Shown here piece after piece: positions 11,346-22,318 of a DNA stretch of 64,000 nucleotides. The first letter of the stretch is position 1. The number at the start of each line of letters is the position of its first letter. A program made the translations under genes and the position numbers. Below the pieces are notes generated by a model. The model had not been told where the DNA came from. It saw only the letters and a list, made by a program, of their open reading frames with translations, and searched no databases. This DNA is from Isoetes taiwanensis (Eukaryota; Streptophyta; Lycopodiopsida; Isoetales; Isoetaceae): contig JAJEKV010000051.1 in NCBI GenBank assembly GCA_021234155.1, positions 7,766,017-7,830,016 of the forward strand, in the 5' to 3' direction.

Positions 11346-11994
11346 TGTAAAGATATGAAAAATCTCTCAGAATAGCTTATTCACAATAATAACAATCAGA
11401 CTTCACAAACAAAGCAACTCTCCGTGAGACAACTCAAAAGATAAATGTGAGCAATGAATCAATTCAAAGAACTAACTTGGCTTAACAAAAAGTAAAGAAA
11501 TTTGGCTGCAGATGGATAGCACAATCCATGTGAGCTTTATCTACCGCAATTAAAGCAATCCGTAACCAAACCCGTGAGCAGGAGAAGTACGTACCGCAGC
11601 CTATTCAATCCGCCAGACTAGAAGAAGCCCGGCAAAGAAGGCGCGGCGCGTAAGCTTTCCATCATAAATCCGATCAAGCAGAACCAAGCAAACTGACGGC
11701 AGAGTCGACGTGCAAACTGATCACAGTAATCCAAAGCAAATTCGGGTTGCAGATTCCATCGCTAAATCCGGGTCAGATGAGAGGTTAATAACTGGGTCAG
11801 CCATCCTCTAAGCAAATTCGGCTGATCCGATCATCACCAGCTGATTCAAGAAAATTTTCGATACTAAAGCCGTAGCCTGTTCTTGACGTTTTATTCTTTG
11901 ATTTTGTCGGTCTGGTTAATGTATTCCTGCCACGTGCAATTATCCATGCACATCTTAATATACAAATATTTGTGACATGATAAACATTCTAACA
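11346..11994 (-). repeat. 3' LTR of copia element 2
   Basis: It begins on the plus strand with TGTAAAGATATGAAAA and ends with AACATTCTAACA. It is bordered on the inner side by the purine tract GAAGGAGGAG (minus strand), the expected plus-strand primer. It pairs with 16193-16817 throughout. Confidence 0.93.
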
Positions 11995-12400
11995 CTCCTC
12001 CTTCATGTCACATTCCTGTTTCATAATGCCAATTTCAAGTTTGTGCTTGCTACATTTTTCTTCTCCTAAGGCCTTAGTGAGCAAATCTGCAATTTGATTG
12101 TCAGTTGACATATATACTACTTGTATCAAACCTTTTTGAACCAAATCCCTGACAAAATGCATATGTAGCTCAATATGCTTCGTTCTTTCATGCATTATAG
12201 GATTTTTTGTCATTGCTATGCAACTCATGCTATAACTTGACCGATTATCCTCGTGGTTATCCCCAAAATTTTCCCAATAATCCTTTTAACCATACAACTT
12301 CTTTAGCCACAAGAGACACCGCTATATATTCCCGCTCTCACAAGACATGGCGATCAAGATTGCTTTTTACTTCCATCACCTAACATAGTAACATACCCCG
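11995..12400 (-). pseudogene. Copia 2 RNase H end (broken)
   Basis: The minus frame ending near the LTR reads RTKHIELHMHFVRD, then VYMSTDNQIADLLTKAL. These are the hallmark last motifs of copia RNase H (RTKHIDxxxHFxRD, TxxQxADxxTKAL). The stop lies at the LTR edge, as usual for the family. The part upstream (12230-12400) is out of frame, with only a residual Ser-Cys-Glu region. Confidence 0.9.
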
Positions 12401-13079
12401 ACATGTGGGATTTTCGAGAACCGTGATCTCCCCGCCTAACTGCATCAGCATATGCTTTCTCGTGAGTTATGCCAGCTTTGTTCCATTTGTATCAGAGTCT
12501 ATCACTAAGTGTTCCTTCTTCAAATATCCGAGAATTCTTGTCGCTAGCCAATGTACCGTCCCTTTGATTGTTTTGCAAAGCAACTTAGAAAGTTAACTCC
12601 ATAAGTAATGTCGTAGACGGTACAAATAGCGCTACAGAGTAGACACCTCAATTAGTTCTTTGTACTAAGACCTTTCCATAATGCAGTTTGCTCGAAATCG
12701 CTTTTGGGCACATTTCATTACTTAATTTTGCCCCAACTACCATGTGGGTGTTTTAACTACAAGTACATGTCAGCCATACCTAACCTTTCTAAAAATGCCC
12801 TCAATATTTTAGTTTGTGTAAGTATCATCCTTTTTAGCTTCTTTCTACGACTTCCGCATCAAGAAAAACTTAAGATTCCTAGATCTATCATCTTAAATCT
12901 CTCTTTAACATTGGTTCTACAAATGATCCGGGCAAATTGCATTCATTTGATGCCATACGCTATCTACATAAAGCGCTATTATGCAAAATTTATCATTATT
13001 ATGTAAAACGTAGGAAAAGATTACTACTCTATTTTTTAGTTTTCAAACCTTGCACCTTTTAGAGTAATTGTCTATGCAT

Positions 13080-13170
13080 ATGTACCTCATTGTCTCTAGG
13101 CTTGTCTCAAACCATAAATCGCCTTCCTTAGCTTCCATACTATGTCCTCTCCTTGCTCGTGATCCCTCGT
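13080..13170 (-). pseudogene. Copia 2 reverse transcriptase segment
   Basis: The minus strand reads VWKLRKAIYGLRQA, matching the diagnostic copia RT motif KLxKALYGLKQAPRxW. Flanking RT sequence (about 12500-13500) is scrambled by indels and cannot be read continuously. It lies between integrase and RNase H, as required. Confidence 0.85.
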
Positions 13171-14349
13171 GCTGTTTTACAAAGATTTTCTTTTCTCAAT
13201 ATCCTGCGATTAAGAATGCCGCATTTCTACATCCATATGATGTAACTCAAGGTTACTGCATTTGCATATGCTAAAATGGCCCTAAACTAGTTAGTTTAAC
13301 AATAGGAGAAAAGCTTTCATAATCTATGCCTTTTTCCCGAGAAACCCCCGCGCGATGTCCGCTTATACTTTTGTAAGTTTCATCCGATCCCCGCTTAATC
13401 TTATAAACCCATTTGTTCCCAACTATATTTTTCCTTCGTGTATGCTTTACTAACTCATATATACGCCCTGATCATGCTAGAAATGACTGCATCTCATTGT
13501 TCATTGCACGCTTTCCATTCTTCTCTGTGATCTTCTCGCACTAATTGCTTCCATTAAAATCATTAGGTATTCCGTGACTAAACAAAGGCTACTATTATGA
13601 ACACTCATCATCCGCAAAAAAAACTGCCTGCAATCTTCTACTTTTTACCCCATTCTTGTCTTCCATATAATTCTTCGCCTACTTGCAAATTTTCTTTTAA
13701 ACGCTCAACTTCACTCTTATGCTTCTTAGGAGGTTGAGAATCTATTGCCTGCGACTTCCATCGACTATTGGTGTTTCTACGAACTGACTATGATCCGAAC
13801 CTCAATGCTATTATCATCATCTATATCTATAGGAATTTCAGATTTTATATTATCTACATTCTCCTCCTTAACTTTGGTATCCTTAGCATCTTTTATATTC
13901 TTTTCTATCTTTGTATAAAACTCCATTCACAAAGGTTACATCTCCTTAATATATACCTTTTTGGAATCCTGATTGTACAATCGATAGCCTTCGGCTTTCC
14001 ATCATAGCCAACGAGAAACGCCTCGCTGTTCGATCCTCAAGCTTTGTCCGTGATTCCTCCTCGAACATGAACATAAGCGACATCCATATGCTTTGAATTT
14101 ATATCATAATCGCTGTTCCCGCCGTCCATATTTCTTCTGGAGTGCCACCGCCAATGCTAATCAAGGCAACTGCTTTTGATATAGAATGCCGTTTTTAATC
14201 GGCTCGCCTTATAAGTAATTAGGCAGCTTTTGCATGTTTTAGCATTGCTCTTGCAAGATCTAATATCGTTTCTATTTTACGCTCTCAACCCATTCTCGCC
14301 GAGGACTATATCCGCAAGTAAGTCAGCTTCCGATTCTTTCTAGGCAAAA

Positions 14350-14525
14350 ACCCTTGAACCTTGACAAGTATTCACCACCTCTGCCCTGACCTATACATTT
14401 AACCTTTTTACCGCCACATTCAAATTTCCGTCAGAATCGCTTAAATGCTTCTAGTGCTTGCCTTTTCTCTGCTAAAAAATAGCATTTGGCCCTTCTATCA
14501 GAGTCATCAATAAATAAAAATGTAA
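14350..14525 (-). pseudogene. Copia 2 integrase core (broken)
   Basis: On the minus strand, FLFIDDSDRRAKCYFL (about 14474-14521) holds the first catalytic aspartate region. GQGRGGEYLS with FKGFC follows near 14350-14395, corresponding to RxDNGGEY...F..FC around the second aspartate. In this reading the second catalytic Asp is replaced by Gly. The enzyme would insert the cDNA copy into the chromosome. Confidence 0.85.
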
Positions 14526-15330
14526 TAATTTCTTTCCACTTTACACTTCTAATATTCATAGCCCAAAGAAGGTCTCAGATGTACTCAATTCAAGCAAGTC
14601 ACTTGCACTGCTTACTTTTTTAAAAGGTATTCTTTGTATGCTTTCCCTGTAGTATGCATCCACGGCAAATAAATTCATGTTTTTCATCCTGCAATCTATT
14701 AATCCCTTTTTAGCCATGTATTCAACATTCTTGGATATGTGTGTGAGCTTAGCCTTTCATGCCACAACTTAATCTGATGGGCTTATGACCGTATTCACAC
14801 TAATTACCTCATCTTGTTCAACTCAAATAAATCACCATTTCTTTAGCCAGAAATACCAGCTTTATTATTATGCAAGATTTCACATACTTTCTTGTCAAAT
14901 ATCACTCTATATCCCAACCACTCAATTGACTAACTGAGCATCAAATTTCCTAGATCAAGTTTGGCACACACAACACATCTTTTGCTTACTGTGTTTCCAT
15001 CAAGATCAAATAACCCAGCAAACCCACTCCTCTACTCTGTTGCAAATTTCTCGCTGCCTAATTGAATATGCCTCGCTTCTAATTTCTCGAAAGCATCCTG
15101 TAGCATTTCCGAGAGCAGACTACTTGACGCTTCGCCACCCACTCACACCTAATATAAGAGAGTTAGTATGCTGTATTACGCTTAATAGCAAGAAAGGCTT
15201 TATGAATTACCTCATCATCGCCTTTCTTCCACATTTGCTTTAAACACACATTCACAAGACTGATTTATTCTACCTCTTCCTCTTACACTTCCACGCAACT
15301 CCTCCTCTTCTCTTGATTCTTTGGACTAGA

Positions 15331-15420
15331 GCACTTAGAGGAAATATGTCCTCTCCCACCACAATTATAACAAAAATCTCTTTAGTTGGGGCCTTGACAA
15401 ATTAGCCTTCATATGACCAT
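15331..15420 (-). pseudogene. Copia 2 gag zinc knuckle(s)
   Basis: CYNCGGRGHISSKC is encoded exactly at 15372-15331, a perfect CX2CX4HX4C knuckle. Just upstream, near 15420, a second, frame-shifted knuckle-like CFACQ...GHMKA is legible. These bind the genomic RNA in the particle. The rest of gag (15430-16170) is not readable as one frame. Confidence 0.9.
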
Positions 15421-16178
15421 ACTCATTGGCAAGCAAAACATGGACCACCCCCGCCTTCCTTACCTCCAATGCACTGGATCTACTAGCATATAAAACTCCT
15501 CGCCCTAATATTCTCATCTTTTACTTAATTTTTCTGCTCAATCTCAGACAAGCAATTCTTCTCGCTTTTCTCACTTACTCTTTTGCTACATTTCTATCGT
15601 GATTGCAATTTGTTCATAATCAGAAAATGCCTTTTGAAATAGCTAATAACCTTCTTTTGACAAAACAAAGACCAACAAATTTTTAAATCAAAACAATATC
15701 ATATCTAAAGTTTGAAAGAAACTTCCGCATTATCACCTTCATGATATTTAAGACGCCTTAGTTCTCCAAAACATCAATCATGGCGATGATTTACTTCTCA
15801 TAATTTTATAGAAGGTATAACCACATATCTTGTATGCATGTTCTGCAAATTTCAGCAAAATACTAGAGCCTACCTTGCTACAGATAATACCTTTAGCCTC
15901 AAGTGGTTTTGTCATGTTCTCACCAGACGTGACGCTCCAGCCTTGCTTTTCTATTTGCCTTTCTTCTTCTTGATTCCTCTATCGCTAATTTCAACTTCAA
16001 GTTCCTCGCCATTGCCTCTGCAGCCTTTTATCTCATTTCTTTGGCTGCTTCAATGATATCCCAAACCCCTTCGATGGAGAACCTCTTGATCTCGTTTATA
16101 TTCTGGGAGTGCCGATCCACCATTATAAACTTCTACGGCATTTAGCAACGATGCTCCAAAGTGGGTGGTCATGGTGCT

Positions 16179-16191
16179 GGCTCTGATACCA
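16179..16191 (-). promoter_or_regulatory. Primer-binding site of copia 2 (initiator tRNA-Met)
   Basis: The minus strand reads TGGTATCAGAGCC one base inside the 5' LTR. This is the classical site complementary to the 3' end of initiator methionine tRNA and fixes the element's orientation. Confidence 0.95.
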
Positions 16192-16192
16192 A

Positions 16193-16817
16193 TGTAAAGA
16201 TATGAAAATCTCTGTAACAGTTATTCAATAATAACAATCTGTACTTCACAAACAAAGCAACTCAGAGACAACTCAAAGATAACAGATAATGAATCTGTTC
16301 TTCTGACCAGCAACTAACTTGGCTTAACAGGTGCAAGAAATTTACAGATGGATAGCACAATCCATGAGTTTATTCACCGCGAATTAAAGCGCATCCAGTA
16401 ACAAACCCAGAAAGGAGAAGAAGGTGTTCGGCCGCAGCTATTCAATCCGCATCAGAAGAAGTTCGGCAGCAAAGGAAGTATGTGCAGAAGCTTCATCAAG
16501 CAAATCCGACCGCAGTAACTGCTAAATCGCTGCGCGAGCTCCATCGTGCAACCGCATCAGTAATCCAAGCAAATCCGCCGAGCTCCATCAAGCAAATCCG
16601 CCAGGCGAGAGGTTATCAATCAAGCTCGCCATCTCTAAGCAAATTCAACATCCGATCATCAACAAATTTATCCAAGAAAATTTTCGATACCAAAGCCGTA
16701 GAGCCCGCTTCTTGACGCTTTATTCTTGATTTTGGTTTCCACCGTTAATATTCCTCGCCACGCAATTATCCATGACCTTAATATACAAATATTTGTGACA
16801 TGATAAACATTCTAACA
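16193..16817 (-). repeat. 5' LTR of copia element 2
   Basis: It pairs with 11346-11994 and carries the element's promoter in principle. Its outer edge (AACATTCTAACA) abuts 780-bp unit sequence resuming with CAAGTCAC. Confidence 0.93.
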
Positions 16818-17166
16818 AATTTCGTACAAGTCACAAAACCGCGGCTCCTCGAAATTTTCCGAGGCTCTATTCTTGAGTTTCTGCTCATGCTTTTGCATAG
16901 TTCGCGACAATCGCTTTGTTTGATTTAATTCCTGTGATGATCTTCAACAATGAGTCAAGGATCTCCTAAATCCAAGATTTCGGACAAAAGTACAACAGAG
17001 AAACAGAGGGATTCGAGGGCAAAGGAAAACAGTGGAAACAGAGAAATGGTATTAATAGGATCTGGTGGGCAAAGGAAAACATAGAAACATGGGCTCCCCA
17101 ATGAGGGAACTTTACTGTGATAAAAATGGCCTATAATCCCCTAATTTCAACAAACTATTATGTATC

Positions 17167-17280
17167 GGTAATCTTTCATTAAAGACATTACGCCATGTAA
17201 AAGGGCCCTACGGCTCAGCCGAAGTCCGCGGCACCACCCCACCCCTTACACGCATAATGGCCTCCCTAATGAAGATTACC
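17167..17280. repeat. Hairpin at the left end of the 780-bp unit, copy 2
   Basis: GGTAATCTTTCATTA (17167-17181) and TAATGAAGATTACC (17267-17280) are inverted copies, matching the arms at 5160-5305. The interior has diverged and is shorter. Confidence 0.75.
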
Positions 17281-17524
17281 TGGACGCACAACCGCTTGGA
17301 GAAATTAATACCCATTAGAAATTTTTTTTGAAGAACTCGTACAAGAATATATTAAAAAGAATGGTAATGTTACAAAGCAAGTGAGAGGAAGGAGAATCAC
17401 CGCAAAGAGACAAAGTGATACCTCGACACTCCACAACAATCGCAACTCTCTATCAGCCAGACAAACCTACATCACCATCTACCACACCTAAGAAGTCCTC
17501 CGGCCAATGGAAAACTTCCGCCTA

Positions 17525-17854
17525 CTAATCCTCGAACACCCAAAAAGCTTTTGAAATAGCTTCAGACTGAGTCGCAGGAATCGTGAGAGGCCGCAGGCCG
17601 AATCCCCCGAAAGATCCACAACCGCCGCCTAAATCAATCAACCACACCAACCAAGCCACGACAGATGCAGGCTTGCTGCATTTAGCCGCTAAGCACCGTG
17701 GATATACATGAAGCGCGAATCGTTGGCTATTCAATCTCACCTCGAATTGCAGCCCCTCGGCACTCCAAACTTCGTGCAACCCGCAAAGTGAGGGCATAAA
17801 ACCGCATAATGCCCACGCCTCACATGAAGGCCACAACAAGGGCAAAGAGGTCAC
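17525..17854 (-). pseudogene. 3' end of LINE ORF2 (unassigned frame)
   Basis: A 109-codon open frame lies where plant L1 elements often carry an RNase H or zinc-binding tail. I cannot recognise a specific motif in it, so the domain is left open. It is inside the LINE and in its coding orientation. Confidence 0.35.
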
Positions 17855-18717
17855 ACCGGCCTAAACTCGACTCACAAGGAATTCACCCGATACAAATGGG
17901 CACCACTCCGCCATTTAAGCACCGCTGAACCTTCTGGGGAAGTGAGCTCCATGTCCACGCCCAAACCGAAAGGCCATCGAGAACCCTGGCCGCAGAGACC
18001 ACTTCACCCAAGGGGCAGAGTGTCATGAATAGCCAACACCCGTAACAAGACCAGCACAAAACAAGAAGATACAACATCCTGATGAACCTTCCAAACCTGC
18101 ACCACCACATCACCCCAGGACTATAGGTGTGTAGCTAATACTCCCCGGCCACTCGTTCCCTGCATAGCCCGCCACGCTTCAGTAAAAGTTTAACTCGAAG
18201 AACTCCCACGAAGCTACTGACCATCCCAATACTCAATCCTCCAAGGTGAGCAGCTCAGCTTCTCCAACCGCCTCGGCCCCGAAAGCATGCACGCGGCGTA
18301 CCAAGGGCAGCACACAGGGGGTAGAGGAACCCACAAGAAAGGAGAAGAGTGGTGATAAACCGAGGCATAATCTAGCCGGGAAGAGCACACTCCACGCGAT
18401 CCCAAGCCCAAGAACACCCCCGTGAGTAGTGCTGGGATGCATGTGGAAAGGCCTGAGACCATACAACAAAGGCCTTGGCAACTCTACATGCACGCATCTA
18501 CTTTCCAAATGCCACACAATGGCTAAGAGATTGCCACAATAGTGCCGCACTGTGAGAAGATGCCCATCCTAATGCTCCAAATAAACTTAGAGACCAACAC
18601 CTTACTATGCAAAGGCTAAATCCGTAATGGCTAAGCCCTCTATCTCCCGGGCGAGACACTTCCACTGCCACTTTAACAACCGCCTTCATCATCCCCCACA
18701 CAAAAATTTCAACAATC

Positions 18718-19098
18718 TTATCCCAAAGCCCGTGATCTTACCCTCAGAGCTAACATCGCATGCCGAGTACACATGAGTGCTACAAAGCACCGACTTGGCA
18801 ATAGTGACTTACCCTCGCCATGGACAACTTGGTTACCCTTCCACCAATGAGTGTTTCGCAACCCCCGCAAAATCTCATCCCACACCCTCCCATGGAAACA
18901 TCCCTCCAAAGGAATACCCAACAGCTTAGGTACACACATTACCGAAGCACCTTCCAAGGAATAGAGCCAAACAAGGGGAGAGGCGGAGTCAATCAAGCCC
19001 ATAATGCGAGCATTTGCCCCAATTCGTAAGAATGCCTCGAGGCCAAGGAGAAAGTATCCAAAGAAACCTTCACATTCCGGCAGAAATTTCTTCGCCAA
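18718..19098 (-). pseudogene. LINE ORF2 reverse transcriptase, C-terminal part
   Basis: The frame contains KLLGIPLEG, then VWDEILRGLRN, a KGNQVVHGEGKSLL stretch and LMCTRHAML. This aligns with the L1 segment YLGxPL...W..IL..L...LAGWK...LS.AGRxTLIxSVL.ALPxYxM that follows the RT catalytic core. The reading is good enough to assign the L1-type clade. The catalytic YADD box further upstream is not legible in one frame. Confidence 0.75.
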
Positions 19099-19439
19099 TT
19101 AAGAAGAGAAAAGTGTCACCTGCTGAATCGTTAATAATCCACTACCATCCCGTGATCCGGCCCATCCACCACCCTCCCTCCACCGCGTACCAAAAACAAC
19201 AGACAAAGGCTCCGCCACAATCAGAACAAAATGGTGCCAAGCGGCACCTCGACGCACTCTCCGCCTAAGGAGAAAAGCGCGAGGGACTACCCCGCACACC
19301 ACCGCAGGCCCGTACGACCTATGCGTACCATGTGATCGTTCTCAGAAGCGTGACCACAACTCAACGCTAACATCATGGCGCATAAGAACTCCCAATCTGA
19401 CACTATCATAAGCTTTGGCAAAGCCGTTTAAGATAGGCA

Positions 19440-19900
19440 ATGCCTTGACCTCCGTTTCTCCTCGCCCAATAAAGGCCCTCATAAGTCACAAGAATATTAG
19501 TCAAAATGTTCCTCCCAGAACAAACCCGCATCAGACCTTACTAATGGAAGAAGTCAACACGCTTCAACTTCGCCGTGGCTTAGTCAATCTTGTACACGTA
19601 GGACAACAAAGGATATAGGCCTCCAATCATTAATAGTAGAAGGTCAAGCTAACCTAGGAATCAAGGAATGCATGCCAGATTCAAGATCCTATCCATGTGA
19701 GTAAGATCAAGAAAGAACTCAAGATACACCCGTACAATGACTCACCAAACCCCACTCCCAATAAGTTCAAAGAACTCCACAGTGGATGCCATCCACCCCC
19801 GTGACATTTATCCTGCGGGCTGGTTTTGCCATACATGCTCCGCCTAAATCCTCTCCGAGAGCTTCCCGGCCCAAGCTCCACGCTGGTGAGGCAAAATAGG
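19440..19900 (-). pseudogene. LINE ORF2 reverse transcriptase, N-terminal part (scrambled)
   Basis: On the minus strand near 19530-19480, a GRNILTNILVTYEGL segment matches the RT motif FxxGRxIxxNILxxxEL. Adjacent segments are out of frame. Position relative to the C-terminal RT part is correct. Confidence 0.5.
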
Positions 19901-21289
19901 ATGGCTTAACAAAATTTCAAAACAAGCTCCCGTGATCTCCCCGCCATAGGGAAGAGGCCAGCAAGAAAACCTCGAGAAATGAGCATGCACATACCGCGAA
20001 CTCGATCCTCCAAAGTCCTACCATCAGCAGCGGGACGCATAGATGCCGCGATATCGCCAGCTTAGCCGCTTCCTAAGAACACCGACTTAACTTGTATCCC
20101 CCTCCTTCAACTGTATGGGCTGCCTTCACACGCCATTTCATGCACTTTTAACCTCGCTTCCAAAGCAACAATATACTTTCGCAACACTGCGATTCTCCTA
20201 ATGCTACCGAAGGTCAGCGCTCCAATCTTCCAAATTCTCGATAAAGACTATGCAACTCCCTGGGCCACCTCACGCACACGCTACCAAAGACCTTTAGCAA
20301 AACGCCCACCCCTCGCTAACGCTAGCCACCATACCGCATATACCCTTCCAGATGAAAGGTATCGTTACAACTCCCCGCACTGCCGAACTGCAGATCGTAC
20401 TTAAGGCCGCAAGTGTTCAAACTAACACCGCCCCGAGAAGGCCGAGTACCGCACTCGACCGACAAAACCCGAGGGTAATGACGCAATGGAGGCAGATGCA
20501 CGTTACCCGGGCGCAGCGAGGGCACACCATCCACGCGCATGGGGAAGCATAGTGACCGTCATGCCTAGCATACTTCCTACTGCTCAACTGCCATTACAAT
20601 AGGTGAAAGATAAGTCCCTGTGGACCTCAACTACAAACTTAACAAATCCAGACCATCGGGTCCTCTCAAATCCCTCGCATAAGCTGGTGCTGAACTGCAG
20701 AGCAATCTTCTACCGCCTACCATATTGAAATCCCTAACAACAACTAAGCAACCTGAACCCACCAAGGGCTCTCGCCAAGAACTTATTCCTCCGGACCGTG
20801 GGTCTACAAAGCACCCTCACTGAGAAGGCTGATTAGGCATAAACATTAACGACCCCACTCTTGCCCGCCTCCAACCACTTAATTACGCTCACCAACAAAC
20901 CTGCTCGGCCGCAGAGTATGTGACCTCGCATTAATCCATCTTCCAAGCAATAAGAGTACCCCCACTAGTCCGCCTTAAGAAGAAGCACAAAGCCAAACCG
21001 GGCCACCAACCATATTCATGAGCCTCGACATATCACCCCAGGACACTTATGCTCCCCGACGCAAATAATATCGACGAATCAGCTGGCGCTTAAAGAAATA
21101 CTCGCCCTCTTACTACTAGAGTGACCGCACCCCCCATTCCAACCGAGGATCACCTATTCATATCTCGTGAGGAGAAGTATCCAAACACATGCCTACCACT
21201 GTGCCATCACCACCTACGAGTCAAAGATCTAGAGCCGAGGATTAATCACAAAGAATGCGACTCCACAAACATTTACGGAGACATGCCCA

Positions 21290-21440
21290 CTCCCAACACG
21301 GTTGAAGTCCCCTGTGCACCTCCCACAGTAGTCACAAGGGCCACAACTGTGATATTCCACTTCCAACACGGTTGGAAGTCCCTCGTGCACTCCATAGAGT
21401 CATGGGCCACTCAGTTCTACCTCCAACCGGTTAAGTGCCA
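21290..21440. repeat. ~65-70 bp tandem repeat inside the LINE
   Basis: CCAACACGGTTGAAGTCCC at about 21294 recurs as CCAACACGGTTGGAAGTCCC at about 21363 and as a shorter CCAACCGG near 21423. The two full units share GTGCAC, GGGCCAC and TTC blocks. One unit reads CCCTGTGCAC where the other reads CCTCGTGCAC. Confidence 0.75.
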
Positions 21441-21862
21441 CCACCTCATGCTCAAGACATACCGCCATCGGGATATCCCGTGCTAGATCACCAAATTTCA
21501 CAACCCTCGGCCTCCCCCTCGTGATCTACACACAACCAAATCATCCGAAGCCTCCTCCCCAGCCACCACGCCCCTAGCCTCACATCAAAGGGCGCCAAAG
21601 AAGAAGCTCAGCCTGCCTCGCCCCACACCACCTCTCCCAACCACACCACTCGCCCAACGCCACTTCACCGCACTACTCTGAAAGTCTCTCGCTCGCGGAC
21701 CTCGGGGAATCAGGAATCCTGCCCTCAGAGATCAACACCTCGCAACCCCTACCACATCACAAGCAATCTGCAAGCAGGACTAGCAGGATCATCAATGTGG
21801 TCAAATGGTAGCACAATAGATGGAAACATCCGGATCTCGTGAGCCATTCAAAAGCTTCCAAA

Positions 21863-22318
21863 CTAAAAAGAAAATGCCGTGACCACTAATGCGACTTGAA
21901 GAGAAGTAGGCACAGGCCGCAAAGCAGTGTGAGCAACACAGATTCGGGGGACCGCATAAATAGAATGAGACAATATACACCTGTGCCACAATATAGAAAC
22001 TAAGAAATCAGGGTAACCATCAGTCGAGGAAGATCCCGGACCGAACCAACACGATTTTAACCGCCAAAGAACCGGGTGGACATTGCCGAGTATAATACTA
22101 ATACAAATACATATGAATTTCACCAACGATCCACCCCCACTAACCACTGTCGCGACAAGACTCCAAATTTCAAACATGATTATTAGGAAGAAATTATTTG
22201 GTAAGAATTCCCAGAGAGACCTATACCTAGTAAAACCAATCCGCCTCAGATGTCCAAAGAAGCCAAGAGCTAAACCTCCTCGCGGTCCAATACGTGAACC
22301 CGTGAAATAGCCCAACAC
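21863..22318 (-). pseudogene. LINE ORF1 gag-like protein (DUF4283 type)
   Basis: This is a 151-codon frame near the LINE 5' end. It has YFTG...ALGFFGHLRRI, then LPNNFFLIIMFE and VVSGGGSLVKFIC. Plant L1 ORF1 proteins of the DUF4283 type show this order: a helix, a GxFLFxF-like strand, and a GGPWxFxG-like turn. ORF1 binds the LINE RNA. The remaining part, including any zinc knuckle, is not legible. Confidence 0.65.

Larger units (their letters stand above)
11346..16817 (-). mobile_element. Ty1/copia LTR retrotransposon 2, full length
   Basis: The LTRs are about 625-650 bp. Between them, read on the minus strand, are a clean primer-binding site, a zinc knuckle, integrase, reverse transcriptase, RNase H and a purine tract. 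LTR ends are TGTTAGAATG...TCTTTACA. The pol region is full of frameshifts. The element is inserted in copy 1 of the 780-bp unit; the filled sequence is rejoined by comparison with copy 2 near 23400. A target duplication is not recognisable (left flank TATTG, right flank AAATT), perhaps because of errors. Its LTR differences from each other are mostly small indels around CAG/CTG. Confidence 0.93.
5160..17163. repeat. 780-bp tandem unit, copy 1 (interrupted by three insertions)
   Basis: Removing the insertions leaves 5160-5480, about 9892-9962, about 11296-11345 and 16818-17163. This reads colinearly with copy 2 (17167-23766) over its whole length. Matching landmarks include CATTAGAAATTTGCCAC, GCGAGATAGCACCG, TGTTATTTCATTC, AACCGATCTTGCAATTC, GGGCAAAGGAAAACA and CCTATAATCCC. 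The function is unknown. The unit starts with a hairpin (5160-5305) and ends just after an AT-rich TATA-like stretch. It could be a non-coding transposon, an LTR-like unit, or a duplicated promoter region of the downstream gene. Confidence 0.8.

Noticed and set aside
21121-21486. 121-codon plus-strand ORF
   Set aside because: It lies inside the minus-strand LINE and largely over its internal tandem repeat, with no protein family visible.
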